Source: Ruegeria haliotis (lineage in GTDB: Bacteria; Pseudomonadota; Alphaproteobacteria; Rhodobacterales; Rhodobacteraceae). Taken from it: a stretch of DNA of 64,000 nt. A model generated the notes under the pieces. The model ran no database searches. It worked only from the letters and a program-made list of their open reading frames with translations, and had not been told where the DNA came from. The translations under genes and the position numbers were made by a program. Shown here one piece after another: positions 43,014 to 53,154 of this stretch (position 1 is the stretch's first letter; each line of letters opens with the position of its first letter). The stretch lies in contig NZ_JABXWT010000003.1 in assembly GCF_013377785.1 (NCBI RefSeq), forward strand, positions 178,958 through 242,957, written 5' to 3'.

Positions 43014-43382
43014 TCAGTACTCTGTAGAAAGCAAAATCGCCAAATACCTTGTTGTCTGCTGTGGATCAGTCGGGTCAGGCGACTCATCATCTAGGTCTTT
43101 GTTGTAGTAGTTGATTTCCCAATCAATGGTTCGATTGTTGACCTTGATTGAACCAACGTCATGCTCTCCGCCGGGTTCCACACTTTTGTCACCCGCGTCT
43201 CCGGCGAGTTGTTTCATGATCATGTCAACGGTGGCTCTGCCGAGCAGATGTACCCCCATTGAGATCATGACAACCCCACCTTCACCTGTCTTTCGAAAGT
43301 GGTCGTTCAATACTTGGTTCTTCTGAGCGGGGGACATGTCTGCTGTCAATTTGACATGCGAAGAGATTTTGCTGTCCGTCAT
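43014..43382 (-). CDS. DUF3768 protein, 122 residues
   Basis: Intact member of the DUF3768 family. Key text: LTADMSPAQKNQVLNDHFRKTGEGG, VMISMGVHLLG, KVNNRTIDWEINYYN, then LDDESPDPTDPQQTTRYLAILLSTEY. The role of the family is unknown. It sits at the right end of the element beside the att site and has a truncated cousin in the same place outside attL (26452-26586), so it is probably a structural end-gene of this element family. Confidence 0.85.
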   Translation of the reverse strand: MTDSKISSHVKLTADMSPAQKNQVLNDHFRKTGEGGVVMISMGVHLLGRATVDMIMKQLAGDAGDKSVEPGGEHDVGSIKVNNRTIDWEINYYNKDLDDESPDPTDPQQTTRYLAILLSTEY

Positions 43383-43720
43383 GGAAAGCTCCTGTGCTTT
43401 TTGAGGATTTTGATTGTTGTGATGACGTACAGGCGGACAAAGCTTTGCTTTTCTAAGCGTCGCAGTACAAATTATCTGTGCTATTTTGGAAGTTGCACGC
43501 GACAGTCACTTGCCGCTCTGTACTTTGTCAGTGTACCAAAAACTCTTCGAATTGTCAAAAAGCATCAAAATAACAATACCTTACTGACTCACCAAAAGAG
43601 GAAATCCACGCGTTCGACGAAACGGTTTTCTACACGTTTCTACGTCAATCTATGCCGCGTGGTTGCTAGGTGGTTGCTGTAGACGTGAGAAATTCCCGCC
43701 TATTCTTGCTAACCCTTTGA
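43383..43720. other. Right-end region with repeat motifs
   Basis: No gene. Holds TTTTCTAC boxes at 43626-43643 and the 19-bp repeat at 43659-43677, both also present beside the other att copies, and the upstream region of the DUF3768 gene. Confidence 0.5.
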
Positions 43721-43772
43721 AAAAAGTGGTGAGCCGTGCAGGATTCGAACCTGCGACCCACTGATTAAAAGT
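43721..43772. repeat. attR of the tRNA-Lys element
   Basis: 52 bp identical to 26898-26949, within the intact tRNA-Lys. Confidence 0.9.
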
Positions 43773-43802
43773 CAGTTGCTCTACCAACTGAGCTAACGGC
43801 CC
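43727..43802 (-). tRNA. tRNA-Lys(TTT)
   Basis: A 76-nt cloverleaf on the minus strand with CCA encoded at 43727-43729. Acceptor GGGCCGT pairs with ACGGCTC (one G-U); anticodon loop CTTTTAA gives TTT; T-loop TTCGAAT. Its 3' part is the insertion site for the element at 26898-43772. Confidence 0.97.
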
Positions 43803-44020
43803 ACTCTTTTTTGGATCTGTTGATCCGTGGCGCTCTCTAAAGCAATTCCCCAACCGGGTTCAAGACCTTATTTTGCGCCTCGTTTCGCTGATATTTTAAG
43901 TGTTATCAGCGCCCCGATAGGCGGCCTAATTAGGCAGGTGACGCGAGGGGGTCAACCCCTTTTTTCAGGAATCTGCGCGACAGGGTGGATTCATATCCTA
44001 ACCAACGTTATATGCCCGCC

Positions 44021-44854
44021 ATGCAACAGATACACGACACCGGTTTGCCCTTCATGAAGATGCACGGGCTGGGCAATGACTTTGTCATTGTAGACGCGCG
44101 CGCACAGGAGGCAGGGGTTACCCCGGCTTTGGCCAAGGCAATTGGACATCGTCAGTTCGGTGTAGGCTTCGATCAGCTGGCCGTCATCGAAAATGGCGAT
44201 GCAGATGCGCATCTGGTGTTCTACAACGCCGACGGCTCGACCTCGGCGGCCTGTGGGAACGCTAGCCGATGCATCGCGCGGTTTCTGATGGATGAAGCCG
44301 GTAAATCAGAACTGACATTGACGACCGAACGGGGCACATTGCTTGCCAGCGATGCTGGGAACGGGTTGACCTCGGTCAATATGGGTCAACCGCAGTTGGA
44401 CTGGCGCGAGGTTCCGCTGGCTGAAGAGGTGGATACGCTGGAGCTGCCGATCGAAGGCACACCAACAGCGACCGGAATGGGTAATCCGCATTGCACTTTC
44501 TTTGTCGAGAATGCTGAGGCCATTCCTCTGGAAGAATTTGGCGTGCGGTATGAATACCATCCGCTCTACCCCGAGCGCACCAATGTTCAGGTAGCGCAGA
44601 TCATTGGCCAGGACCACATTCGCATGCGCGTCTGGGAGCGTGGAGTGGGCATCACACTGGCCTCTGGTTCATCCTCCTGCGCCACGGTTGTTGCTGCCGC
44701 GCGACGGGGACTGACCGGACGCAAGGTGCAGATCGAACTTGACGGCGGAACGATCTGGATTGATTGGCGCGAAGACGGAGTCTGGATGACCGGACCGACC
44801 TGTCACGTGTTTTCAGGTACGCTCACGTCTGAATTCCTGGAGTCGCTGGGATGA
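44021..44854 (+). CDS. dapF: Diaminopimelate epimerase
   Basis: Isomerizes LL- to meso-diaminopimelate for lysine and peptidoglycan. About 277 residues from the ATG at 44021; an ATG at 44012 would add three residues. The two catalytic Cys are readable: one in SAACGNASRC, the other in ASGSSSCATVV. Opening MKMHGLGNDFVIVDAR and TATGMGNPHCTFFVE are family text. It overlaps mtaB by 4 bp, as in many alphaproteobacteria. Confidence 0.95.
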   Translation: MQQIHDTGLPFMKMHGLGNDFVIVDARAQEAGVTPALAKAIGHRQFGVGFDQLAVIENGDADAHLVFYNADGSTSAACGNASRCIARFLMDEAGKSELTLTTERGTLLASDAGNGLTSVNMGQPQLDWREVPLAEEVDTLELPIEGTPTATGMGNPHCTFFVENAEAIPLEEFGVRYEYHPLYPERTNVQVAQIIGQDHIRMRVWERGVGITLASGSSSCATVVAAARRGLTGRKVQIELDGGTIWIDWREDGVWMTGPTCHVFSGTLTSEFLESLG

Positions 44855-46107
44855 GCCCGCCCAAATTCACCACTCTGGGTTGTCGTCTGAACGCTTATGA
44901 GACCGAGGCGATGAAAGAGCTGTCGCAGCAGGCGGGCCTGCAGGACGCGGTGATCGTGAATACCTGTGCCGTTACCGCTGAGGCCGTGCGCAAAGCCCGG
45001 CAAGAGATTCGCAAGCTGAGGCGTGAAAACCCCAACGCGCGCCTGATCGTCACGGGTTGTGCCGCGCAGACTGAACCGCAGACCTTTTCCCAGATGGATG
45101 AGGTCGATGCGGTCATTGGCAACACCGAAAAGATGCAGCCTGAAACCTGGAAAGGCATGGCCGCAGACTTCATTGGCCAGACCGAAGTGGTTCAGGTCGA
45201 CGACATCATGTCGGTCACCGAGACCGCAGGCCATCTGATCGACGGGTTTGGCACGCGCTCACGCGCATATGTGCAGGTTCAGAATGGCTGCGATCACCGC
45301 TGCACCTTCTGCATAATCCCTTATGGCCGTGGAAACTCGCGCAGCGTCCCCGCAGGTGTTGTTGTGGATCAGATCAAACGCCTGGTCGACAAAGGGTACA
45401 ACGAGGTTGTTCTGACCGGTGTTGACCTGACCTCTTGGGGTGCGGATTTGCCGGCACAGCCCAAGCTGGGTGATCTGGTTATGCGAATCTTGAAGCTGGT
45501 GCCTGATCTGCCGCGCCTGCGCATCAGTTCGATCGACTCGATTGAGGTGGATGAGAACCTGATGCAAGCCATCGCGTCCGAGCCGCGCCTGATGCCGCAT
45601 CTGCACCTGTCCCTGCAACATGGGGACGATCTGATCCTGAAGCGGATGAAGCGCCGCCATTTGCGCGACGATGCCATACGTTTCACCGAAGAGGCGCGCA
45701 GGCTGCGCCCTGATATGACTTTTGGGGCCGACATCATCGCGGGGTTTCCCACCGAATCTGATGCCCATTTCGAGAACTCTCTGAAGCTTGTGACCGAGTG
45801 CGATCTGACTTGGTTGCATGTCTTCCCCTACTCCAAGCGCGAAGGAACGCCTGCAGCCCGCATTCCACAGAAGGTGAACGGCAAGACCATCAAGGAACGT
45901 GCGGCGCGACTGCGCACAGCAGGAACGGTTCAGGTCGCCAAACACTTGGACGCCCAGATCGGCAAGTCGCATCACATTCTGATGGAAAACGCCCATATGG
46001 GCCGCACCGAGCAATTTACCGAGGTCAGCTTTGATACGCCTCAGGCCGAGGGGCAGATTGTGCGGGCAACGATTACCGGCGCCACTGCGACACAGTTGAT
46101 GGCCTGA
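44851..46107 (+). CDS. mtaB: tRNA t6A37 methylthiotransferase
   Basis: Radical-SAM enzyme that adds a methylthio group to t6A37 in tRNA. It is 418 residues. The N-terminal cluster Cys are in LGCRLN, VNTCAVT and VTGCAAQ; the radical SAM motif is NGCDHRCTFCIIPYGRG. The remainder (TGVDLTSWG, HLHLSLQHGDDLILKRMKRRH) is standard MtaB text. It overlaps dapF in ATGA, so the pair is an operon, and it ends before a terminator shared with petC. Confidence 0.95.
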   Translation: MSPPKFTTLGCRLNAYETEAMKELSQQAGLQDAVIVNTCAVTAEAVRKARQEIRKLRRENPNARLIVTGCAAQTEPQTFSQMDEVDAVIGNTEKMQPETWKGMAADFIGQTEVVQVDDIMSVTETAGHLIDGFGTRSRAYVQVQNGCDHRCTFCIIPYGRGNSRSVPAGVVVDQIKRLVDKGYNEVVLTGVDLTSWGADLPAQPKLGDLVMRILKLVPDLPRLRISSIDSIEVDENLMQAIASEPRLMPHLHLSLQHGDDLILKRMKRRHLRDDAIRFTEEARRLRPDMTFGADIIAGFPTESDAHFENSLKLVTECDLTWLHVFPYSKREGTPAARIPQKVNGKTIKERAARLRTAGTVQVAKHLDAQIGKSHHILMENAHMGRTEQFTEVSFDTPQAEGQIVRATITGATATQLMA

Positions 46108-46189
46108 CGTATAGCGACCTCTCACTTGGTTAACGGATCCGAAGGGAAGGTTGGCCCGAGGTCAATTGGACCATCCGTTTGCAATGAAA

Positions 46190-46218
46190 AACCCCCGCGA
46201 CCGTATGGCGCGGGGGTT
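46190..46218. terminator. Bidirectional terminator between mtaB and petC
   Basis: AACCCCCGCG (46190-46199) pairs with CGCGGGGGTT (46209-46218), loop 9. The A-run before it gives a T-run for the minus-strand petABC transcript. Confidence 0.85.
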
Positions 46219-46243
46219 CCAGTATTCTGAGATCAAAGACGCT

Positions 46244-47026
46244 TTAGTGTTTGCGACCCTTGATCGGTGCCCACAGACGTTTGTTGACCAGATACAACAG
46301 AACCGAAAGCACGGTCAGGAAGATCACCCCAACAAAACCGGCGTTCTTCCGATCCATCATCTTGGGCTCAGCCGCCCACATCAGGAACGCTGCAACGTCC
46401 TGAGACATGGCATCGACGGTGTTCTCGTGACCATCGGTAAACTCGACTTGTTCATCCGACAGCGGTGGGGCCATTGAAATCCAGCCGCCGGGGAAGGCGG
46501 TGTTTTCATAAAGAACCGCGCCTGCCTCTTCTTTTTCGTGTCCGGTATAGCCGTGCAGCAACGAGGCGATGTATTCTGCGCCCCCCATGCCTTTGACCAA
46601 CTGGTTGATGCCCAGCCCGTAAGGACCGTGAAAGCCCGCTCGTGCCTTGGCCATCAAGCTCAGGTCAGGTGCGCCTACACCGTTGTTGATTGGGAAGTGA
46701 TCAGTCGGAATAGCCGGGCGGAAGTCGTCCAGCTCGGGGTCGAACACTTCGAAGTTATCGGCCGCGTAGGCGATGACCTGCTCGTCCGAATAACCCAGCG
46801 CCGTCAGATCGCGCAGGGGCACGTATCTCAGGCCGTGGCAGGCTGCACAAACTTCGGTGTAGATCTGAAGTCCGCGCTGCAGCTGGTGCTGATCGAAGGT
46901 GCCGAAAGGACCCTCGAACGAAAAGTGGAAGTCTTCGATATGCTGCTCGCCGTCACCTGCTGCGATAGACGCAACAGGGGTAAGGGCCAGAGCAAACGCG
47001 ACGCCGATTGCAAGTTTCTTGAACAT
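46244..47026 (-). CDS. petC: Cytochrome c1 of the bc1 complex
   Basis: Membrane-anchored c-type cytochrome of the ubiquinol:cytochrome c reductase. 260 residues: signal peptide [23 protein letters not shown], heme motif [18 protein letters not shown] near the axial Met region, C-terminal anchor [21 protein letters not shown]. Third gene of petABC, 15 bp after petB. It passes electrons from the Rieske centre to a soluble or membrane cytochrome c. Confidence 0.96.
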   Translation of the reverse strand: MFKKLAIGVAFALALTPVASIAAGDGEQHIEDFHFSFEGPFGTFDQHQLQRGLQIYTEVCAACHGLRYVPLRDLTALGYSDEQVIAYAADNFEVFDPELDDFRPAIPTDHFPINNGVGAPDLSLMAKARAGFHGPYGLGINQLVKGMGGAEYIASLLHGYTGHEKEEAGAVLYENTAFPGGWISMAPPLSDEQVEFTDGHENTVDAMSQDVAAFLMWAAEPKMMDRKNAGFVGVIFLTVLSVLLYLVNKRLWAPIKGRKH

Positions 47027-47041
47027 GGTTTCCAGTCCCTC

Positions 47042-48373
47042 TTACTCGGCCGGCGTGGCGTCGGCGTCAGCCTTGCCATAATGCGCGTTGAAGTCTTCTT
47101 CGATGGTTTCCGGCGGCAACTCGGGCTTCTCGATCACACCCAGGATCGGCAGGATCACGAAGAAATATGCGAACCAGTAGGCCGATGCGATTAGCGAGAA
47201 AGAGGCATAAGGCTCTTCCGCGGGCATCGCGCCCAGCCACATCAGGGCAAAGAAGTCGATGATCAGCAGGTAGAACCACCATTTGAACATCGGACGGTAG
47301 GTGCCCGAGCGTACGGTCGATGTGTCCAGCCAAGGCGCCAGAGCCATAGCCACAATTGCACCGAACATCGCCAGAACACCAAAGAACTTGGCGTCTACGA
47401 TGCCACCAGTGACAAAGCTGGCGAACTGAACGACCCAAACTTCACCGGTGAAGGCCCGCAGGATCGCGTAGAACGGCAAGAAGTACCATTCGGGCACGAT
47501 GTGTGCAGGTGTGACCAGCGGGTTGGCTTCGATGTAGTTGTCCGGGTGACCCAGATAGTTCGGCATGTAGCCGACGATCGCCCAGAACACGACCAGAATG
47601 ACCGCCAGAGCGAACACATCCTTGATCACGAAATAGGGCCAGAACGGCAGCGTGTCTTTCTGCGCGTCTGCCTTCGACGTGCGACGAACCTCAACACCTG
47701 TCGGGTTGTTGTTGCCGGTGGTGTGGAAGGCCCAGATATGCACGATGACCAGCGCCGCAATCACGAACGGCAGCAGGTAGTGCAGCGAGAAAAAGCGGTT
47801 CAGCGTGGCGTTATCCACCGCCGGTCCGCCCAGCAGCCAGGTCTGGATCGCATCGCCGACAAACGGGATCGCGCCAAACAGGCCGGTGATCACGGTTGCA
47901 CCCCAGAACGACATCTGACCCCAGGGCAGAACATAACCCATGAACGCGGTGCCCATCATCATCAGATAGATCAGCATGCCAACGATCCACGTGATCTCAC
48001 GCGGGGCTTTGTACGAGCCGTAGAACAGGCCGCGGAAGATGTGGATATAGACCGCGACAAAGAACAGCGAGGCGCCGTTCATGTGAATATAGCGCAGCAT
48101 ATAGCCGCCGTTCACGTTGCGCATGATGTGTTCGATGCTGGCAAAGGCCAGATCAACATGCGGCGTGTAGTGCATCACCAGAACGATACCGGTGACGATT
48201 TGCAGCGCCAGGCAGAACGCCAGGACTATGCCCCAGATCCACCACCAGTTCAGGTTCTTGGGGGTCGGGATCATGAGGGTGTCGTAAAGCAGGCCGACGA
48301 TGGGCAGGCGGCTGTTCAGCCACTTTTCGCCGTTTGTCTTCGGCTCGTAATGATCGTGGGGAATTCCGGACAT
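47042..48373 (-). CDS. petB: Cytochrome b of the bc1 complex
   Basis: A 443-residue, eight-helix diheme protein from the ATG at 48373 ([18 protein letters not shown]). Heme histidines lie in [20 protein letters not shown] and [12 protein letters not shown]; the Qo-site PEWY motif is in [14 protein letters not shown]. It oxidizes ubiquinol and drives proton movement across the inner membrane. It begins 11 bp after the petA stop. An upstream in-frame ATG at 48418 is inside petA and less likely. Confidence 0.96.
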   Translation of the reverse strand: MSGIPHDHYEPKTNGEKWLNSRLPIVGLLYDTLMIPTPKNLNWWWIWGIVLAFCLALQIVTGIVLVMHYTPHVDLAFASIEHIMRNVNGGYMLRYIHMNGASLFFVAVYIHIFRGLFYGSYKAPREITWIVGMLIYLMMMGTAFMGYVLPWGQMSFWGATVITGLFGAIPFVGDAIQTWLLGGPAVDNATLNRFFSLHYLLPFVIAALVIVHIWAFHTTGNNNPTGVEVRRTSKADAQKDTLPFWPYFVIKDVFALAVILVVFWAIVGYMPNYLGHPDNYIEANPLVTPAHIVPEWYFLPFYAILRAFTGEVWVVQFASFVTGGIVDAKFFGVLAMFGAIVAMALAPWLDTSTVRSGTYRPMFKWWFYLLIIDFFALMWLGAMPAEEPYASFSLIASAYWFAYFFVILPILGVIEKPELPPETIEEDFNAHYGKADADATPAE

Positions 48374-48384
48374 CTGGGTCTTCC

Positions 48385-48969
48385 TTAGCCGAGTTTGATT
48401 GTGCTGTCGTCCACCCATTCGACGGGCGGAATGGGCAGGTTTTCAGGCGCGGGGCCTTTGCGGATACGACCGGCAAGGTCGTAGTGCGAGCCGTGGCAGG
48501 GGCAGAACCAGCCACCGAAATCACCAGCATCTCCCAGAGGCACACAGCCAAGGTGGGTGCAAACGCCCATCTGAACGATCCACGCGCCTGGCGCTTCGCC
48601 TTCGGGCGACGGCATGACACGGTTGGCGTCGGTTGCCGGTGCATCGGCGTTCAGGTTCAAGTTGCGGGCCAGCGGATCAGGCAGCGCGTCAACACCTTCG
48701 GCATCCTGTTCCTGCGCTTCCTGGATCTCGGCACCGGTGCGGTGACGGATAAACACAGGCTTACCCAGCCATTTCACGGTCAGCTGCGTGCCCGGCTCGA
48801 CCCCGCTGACGTCCTGACGAATCGAGGACAATGCCTGCACATCCGCCGAGGGGTTCATCTGATTGACAAGGGGCCAGACCGCCGCCCCCGTGGCTACGAC
48901 ACCTGCGCCGCCAGCGACGTAGTAGAGGAAATCTCTGCGGGTGCCTTCGTGGTCTTCTGCGTGGGACAC
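48385..48969 (-). CDS. petA: Rieske iron-sulfur subunit of the bc1 complex
   Basis: A 194-residue protein that carries the 2Fe-2S cluster: CTHLGC and CPCHGSHYD hold the Cys and His ligands. A twin-Arg signal-anchor lies in [23 protein letters not shown], so it is exported by Tat as a folded protein. The start is a GTG at 48969 with GGAG before it. First gene of petABC; its promoter lies in the 470-bp gap to the right. Confidence 0.95.
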   Translation of the reverse strand: MSHAEDHEGTRRDFLYYVAGGAGVVATGAAVWPLVNQMNPSADVQALSSIRQDVSGVEPGTQLTVKWLGKPVFIRHRTGAEIQEAQEQDAEGVDALPDPLARNLNLNADAPATDANRVMPSPEGEAPGAWIVQMGVCTHLGCVPLGDAGDFGGWFCPCHGSHYDLAGRIRKGPAPENLPIPPVEWVDDSTIKLG

Positions 48970-49443
48970 GAGGTTATCTCCGATTTTCTGGCGCCCGAGA
49001 ACGGGCAAATAGCTCGCGCACCGCACGAATGCGGTGTCTTAGCCGGGGTATCTATCGGGGAGAATACGGTTCGTCCAGCGGTCTTAGGCGCGCATTACGC
49101 CGCATCTGGGCATTATGTCACAACGCAACCGGCATTTTTCTTGAATCCCAGTCACAACTTTTGTCGCTCCTCCGAACCGAGCGATGTTGATTCGATCCAA
49201 GCGGCGCAGTGGTAGCAGTGATTTTCCCGTCTTCTCATGCTCGGATCCGTAATTCGGGTCATTTGTCATTCCAGGTGCATTCAGACCGTTTTTCATTCTA
49301 CCAAAGCGAGATATTTTCCAAGGTAAATCATTACTTTTAAATAGATAATTTTATTTTCAGAATGCCGAATGATTTTTTGTTGCACTTTTAGCGCGAATGC
49401 AGGAAAGCGCCACTGCGCGCGAACGCTACTCAGGAGAAACCCC
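48970..49443. other. Divergent promoter region, petA and cytochrome c
   Basis: About 470 bp with no gene. It must hold the petABC promoter (minus) and that of the cytochrome c gene (plus). The 49300-49380 part is AT-rich. No clear operator was identified by eye. Confidence 0.5.
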
Positions 49444-49887
49444 ATGTCAAAGATCACTTTGGCCGCCACGTTGTTCATGATGGCGCTTTCCACTCAGGTT
49501 GCTGCGGCTGGCGACCCGGCAAAAGGTGAAAAACTCTACAACCGCTGTTCGTCGTGCCACGCGATCATCAAGGATGGCGAGGTTCTGGTGAAGGGTGGAA
49601 TCACCGGCCCGAATCTCTACGGTGTCGTGGGGCGCGTCGCCGGGTCCGAGTACGATTACCTCAACGGCAGCGAGCGTTTGCCCGTCGGCATGTTTACCGA
49701 TGACATGATCCGCGCCGGTCAAGAAGGGCTGGTTTGGAGCGAAGAAAACATTGCCACCTATTCCCAGGACCCGATTGGTTTCATTAAGGAATATCTGGAT
49801 GATGAAACGGCACGCCCGAACATGAGCGTCAAGTTGAAAAAGGGTGCGGACGACATCGCGGCTTATCTGGCGACCTTCAGCAATTGA
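49444..49887 (+). CDS. Soluble c-type cytochrome (cytochrome c2 type)
   Basis: A 147-residue periplasmic cytochrome from the ATG at 49444 after AGGAGAAA. Signal peptide MSKITLAATLFMMALSTQVAAA; heme motif CSSCH; TGPNLYGVVGR and RPNMSVKL give the axial Met region. It likely carries electrons between the bc1 complex encoded next to it and a terminal oxidase. Confidence 0.9.
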   Translation: MSKITLAATLFMMALSTQVAAAGDPAKGEKLYNRCSSCHAIIKDGEVLVKGGITGPNLYGVVGRVAGSEYDYLNGSERLPVGMFTDDMIRAGQEGLVWSEENIATYSQDPIGFIKEYLDDETARPNMSVKLKKGADDIAAYLATFSN

Positions 49888-49899
49888 CCGGTTGGTTGG

Positions 49900-50514
49900 T
49901 CACGAATCCCGCATCAGCGTGGCCAGCCGTACAATCTCACTGCCGAATCCATCCGCCTTAACGTGATCCGCGGCAGCTAAACGTACATCATCAGCTTTGT
50001 TTTGGTTCAACTTCCAGGTGCCTTGAATATCCTCAACGTCCATTCGGCATGGAACGATCATGCGCATCATACGGCTCAGTGCCGTCTGGGTCATCTTGCT
50101 TGCGCGCCAGGGCGGTTTGGGCAACAGTTGCTCCTCGAAGAAGGCAGATTGGCGGTCCAGAAGATCATGCAATTCTTCCTGAGGGCGCAGCTCAAGCCGC
50201 CCGGTCAGATGCACGGCGACATAGTTCCATGTGGGCACCTGATCCGTCACCCCGTACCAATCCGGCGAAACATAGCTGTCCGGCCCGGATACCGCGATCC
50301 GGGCGACCTGAGGTTCCTTCAGTGCCCGGACAATGGGGTTCGAACGAACCAGGTGCAGCTCAGCTACCGTTCCGTTTTCGCTTAGCAAAAAGGGCACATG
50401 GCTGATCAAAGGTGCGTCATCCGTCGACAAGGCCAGAACACCAAAGGCGCGCTCGCGTGCAAAAGAAAGGTGATGCGCGCGATCTTCGGCGCGAAAGGCG
50501 AGGTTGGGATGCAT
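49900..50514 (-). CDS. PaiB-type FMN-binding protein
   Basis: A 204-residue protein of the PaiB family, flavin-binding split-barrel proteins described as negative regulators. Text: HVPFLLSENGTVAELHLVRSNP, YGVTDQVPTWNYVAVHLTGRLE, KLNQNKADD. It converges on the cytochrome c gene and lies before the FMN riboswitch on the other strand. The physiological role is uncertain. Confidence 0.85.
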   Translation of the reverse strand: MHPNLAFRAEDRAHHLSFARERAFGVLALSTDDAPLISHVPFLLSENGTVAELHLVRSNPIVRALKEPQVARIAVSGPDSYVSPDWYGVTDQVPTWNYVAVHLTGRLELRPQEELHDLLDRQSAFFEEQLLPKPPWRASKMTQTALSRMMRMIVPCRMDVEDIQGTWKLNQNKADDVRLAAADHVKADGFGSEIVRLATLMRDS

Positions 50515-50573
50515 GGTGATCCTCCTGCCAAATTCTCTTGCAGAAGCATCCCGTCCTTGGCAAGGTCCTCTTT

Positions 50574-50717
50574 GTTCTCAGGGCGGGGTGAAATTCCCCA
50601 CCGGCGGTATGCGGGCCACGATCCGTAAGCCCGCGAGCGGCCCCGGATTCATCCGGGGTGTCAGCAGATCTGGTGAGAAACCAGAGCCGACGGTTACAGT
50701 CCGGATGAAAGAGAACG
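50574..50717 (+). ncRNA. FMN riboswitch (RFN element)
   Basis: Conserved blocks are all present in order: TTCTCAGGGCGGGGTGAAA, TCCCCACCGGCGGTAT, AGCCCGCGAGCGG, GATCTGGTGAGAAACCAG, GCCGACGGTTACAGTCCGGA and GAGAAC. When FMN binds, such elements stop expression of the gene after them, here ribH about 75 bp downstream. Confidence 0.96.
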
Positions 50718-50791
50718 CGCAAGCCACGCCCATGATGCGGCGGGTCTGCTCGTGATCGCCTTGGGTGACGTGTCTGTTACGAAAGGAGATC

Positions 50792-51235
50792 ATGATGACA
50801 CACACCCGCTATGCCTTTGTCAAAGCCAACTGGCATTCCGATATCGTTGACCGCGCATTGGATGGATTTCTGGAACTCATCCCCGCCGACCTGGTTGATG
50901 TTTTCGACGTCCCCGGCGCCTTCGAAATGCCTCTGCTGGCCCGCGATCTTGCCCAAACCGGGCGCTATGCTGCAGTCGCCTGTGCAGCTTTTGTCGTGGA
51001 TGGCGGCATCTACCGTCACGATTTTGTGGCGCAAGGGGTGGTCGATGGGTTGATGCGCGCAGGTCTCGACACGGGCATTCCGGTCCTGTCTGTCTCGCTT
51101 ACCCCGCACCAGTATCAGGAAACAGACCACCACAACGCCATATACCGCGAGAACTTTGTGGAAAAAGGCCGCGAAGCCGCCCATGCCGCCCTGAAGATCA
51201 CAGCGACCCACGCAATTTTGTCTCAGACCACCTGA
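50792..51235 (+). CDS. ribH: 6,7-dimethyl-8-ribityllumazine synthase (type II-like)
   Basis: A 147-residue lumazine synthase that condenses a ribityl-pyrimidine with a four-carbon phosphate in the last but one step of riboflavin synthesis. Text: FVKANWHSDIVDRALDGFLELI, VPGAFEMPLLARDLA, DHHNAIYRENFVEKGREAA. The sequence is like RibH2 (type II) of Brucella and other alphaproteobacteria. It follows the FMN riboswitch and starts at ATG 50792 or 50795 after AAAGGAGATC. Confidence 0.92.
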   Translation: MMTHTRYAFVKANWHSDIVDRALDGFLELIPADLVDVFDVPGAFEMPLLARDLAQTGRYAAVACAAFVVDGGIYRHDFVAQGVVDGLMRAGLDTGIPVLSVSLTPHQYQETDHHNAIYRENFVEKGREAAHAALKITATHAILSQTT

Positions 51236-51362
51236 TCTTCATCTTTTCAAAAATACTCAAACGCGCCGCCCCCGGGGCGGCGCACATCGGCTGTACACAC
51301 GCAAATCCGCTTGAGGCCAAGGGCCTTGCCCGCTAATCACGACCCTCAAAGGAGCACGCCCC

Positions 51363-52463
51363 ATGTCGATGAACAGCTTTGGACATCTTTTTCGCGTCAC
51401 CACTTGGGGCGAAAGCCATGGCCCGGCACTGGGCGCCACAGTCGATGGTTGCCCACCGGGCGTTGCGATTGACGAGGGCATGATCCAGCACTGGCTGGAC
51501 AAGCGCAAACCGGGGCAGAATAAATTCACCACTCAGCGCCGCGAAGCCGACGAAGTGAAAATCATGTCCGGCGTGTTCGAAGGTCAGACAACCGGCACGC
51601 CCGTTCAATTGATGATCGAAAACACCGATCAGCGTTCGAAAGACTACGGCGATATCATGGACAAGTTCCGTCCGGGTCACGCCGATATCACCTATTGGCA
51701 GAAATACGGTATCCGGGATTATCGCGGCGGTGGGCGTAGTTCGGCCCGCGAAACCGCTGCTCGGGTCGCCGCTGGTGGGCTGGCGCGCGAGGCGATCAAA
51801 CAGATCGCGCCCAATGTGCAGATCATCGGCTACATGAGCCAAATCGGTCCTCACAAGATTGACCGGGAAAATTTCGACTGGTCCCAAATCGAACAGAACC
51901 CGTTCTGGACTCCGGATGCGCAGGCTGCTGAAGATTGGGCGGCTTATCTGGACGATCTACGCAAATCCGGCAATTCCGTCGGTGCCGTTGTCGAAGTTGT
52001 GGCGCGCGGTGTTCCAGCAGGGATTGGCGCGCCGGTTTACGCCAAGTTAGACACTGATCTAGCGGCCGCAATGATGTCGATCAACGCCGTAAAAGGCGTC
52101 GAGATCGGCGAAGGTATGGCCGCTGCTGAACTGACCGGCGACGCCAACGCGGACGAGATCTTCATGGGCCAGAACGGCCCTCAGTACAGTTCGAACCACG
52201 CTGGTGGCATTCTGGGCGGAATCTCAACCGGGCAAGATGTGGTCGTGCGTTTTGCTGTCAAGCCGACCTCGTCGATCCTGACAACCCGCAAGACCATCAC
52301 CAAATCCGGTGAGGAAACCGAGATCATCACCAAAGGCCGCCACGACCCTTGTGTCGGCATCCGCGCCGTCCCGGTGGGTGAGGCGATGATGGCGTGTGTG
52401 ATCCTGGATCATCTTTTGCTGCATCGCGGCCAGATCGGCGAGAACCGTGGACAGATTGGCTGA
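51363..52463 (+). CDS. aroC: Chorismate synthase
   Basis: Makes chorismate from EPSP with reduced FMN as cofactor, the last step of the shikimate pathway. 366 residues: [66 protein letters not shown] lies before the ATG at 51363. Its stop overlaps the next gene start by 17 bp. Confidence 0.97.
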   Translation: MSMNSFGHLFRVTTWGESHGPALGATVDGCPPGVAIDEGMIQHWLDKRKPGQNKFTTQRREADEVKIMSGVFEGQTTGTPVQLMIENTDQRSKDYGDIMDKFRPGHADITYWQKYGIRDYRGGGRSSARETAARVAAGGLAREAIKQIAPNVQIIGYMSQIGPHKIDRENFDWSQIEQNPFWTPDAQAAEDWAAYLDDLRKSGNSVGAVVEVVARGVPAGIGAPVYAKLDTDLAAAMMSINAVKGVEIGEGMAAAELTGDANADEIFMGQNGPQYSSNHAGGILGGISTGQDVVVRFAVKPTSSILTTRKTITKSGEETEIITKGRHDPCVGIRAVPVGEAMMACVILDHLLLHRGQIGENRGQIG

Positions 52464-53109
52464 TCTGAGCGACCGGCTGCGCGCTGTTGTTTCGCAGCGC
52501 ATGGCAACCGATCCCGCGCATGATCTGGCCCATCTGGATCGTGTCTGGGTCAACGCGCAAGCCATCGCGGATGACCGGACCGACATGCCTGTGCTTCTGG
52601 CAGCCAGCTACCTGCATGATCTGGTGAATTTGCCTAAAGACGATCCCCATCGCCATCTCGCATCGCGCAAGTCGGCATCTGAAGCAGAGTCTATTCTAGC
52701 AGAACTTGGATACGATGCGATCCAGATCCAAGCCGTTGGGCACGCAATCACAGCGCACAGTTTTTCCGCCAACATCCCACCCGAAACGACAGAGGCCCGG
52801 ATTTTGCGCGATGCCGACCGGCTGGATGCGCTGGGTGCGATTGGCATCGCTCGCACTTTTTCTGTGTCCGGGGCATTGGGGCGGGCACTCTATGATCCCG
52901 CTGATCCATTTGCCGAGAGACGGCCTCTGGATGATCTGCATTTCTCCATCGACCATTGGAAAGTCAAATTGCTGAACCTGCCACACGAAATGTTAACCGA
53001 CACTGGAAAGCAGATTGCAACGCGACGCGCAGAGCGCATGATCAGCTTCCTTGATGACTTTGCCGAAGAGATCGGCAACCCCCTGCCGCAGACCTGGACC
53101 ACCCGTTGA
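52447..53109 (+). CDS. HD-domain phosphohydrolase
   Basis: A 220-residue HD-family metal-dependent phosphohydrolase. [10 protein letters not shown] and AASYLHDL carry the metal ligands, and [33 protein letters not shown] the rest. It starts at a GTG at 52447 within the aroC end and so may be coupled to it. The substrate, possibly a nucleotide, is unknown. Confidence 0.85.
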   Translation: MDRLADLSDRLRAVVSQRMATDPAHDLAHLDRVWVNAQAIADDRTDMPVLLAASYLHDLVNLPKDDPHRHLASRKSASEAESILAELGYDAIQIQAVGHAITAHSFSANIPPETTEARILRDADRLDALGAIGIARTFSVSGALGRALYDPADPFAERRPLDDLHFSIDHWKVKLLNLPHEMLTDTGKQIATRRAERMISFLDDFAEEIGNPLPQTWTTR

Positions 53110-53154
53110 CCAGACCCGTTGATCTTTGCGCAGCAAAAGCGCAGGGTCGCGCCG

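Larger units (their letters stand above)
26898..43772. mobile_element. Integrated defence-carrying element in tRNA-Lys
   Basis: About 16.9 kb bounded by a 52-bp direct repeat that includes the tRNA-Lys 3' end. The integrase sits at the left end; replication-type (HUH) and AlpA-like genes and the DUF3768 gene sit at the right end. The cargo is AT-richer than the backbone and includes an ABC-3C system, a TIR/caspase set, a HEPN-like protein and several unknown or small membrane genes. There is no relaxase and no phage structural gene, so it looks like a satellite-type element that moves with a helper. No complete transposon is seen, only a short IS3 fragment. Confidence 0.85.

Noticed and set aside
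43650..43853. Minus-strand frame with PLAQLVEQLTFN and VAGSNPARLT
   Set aside because: Same artefact, made by tRNA-Lys.
51263..51283. GC-rich hairpin between ribH and aroC
   Set aside because: Perfect arms but a one-base loop and no T-run; not convincing as a terminator.
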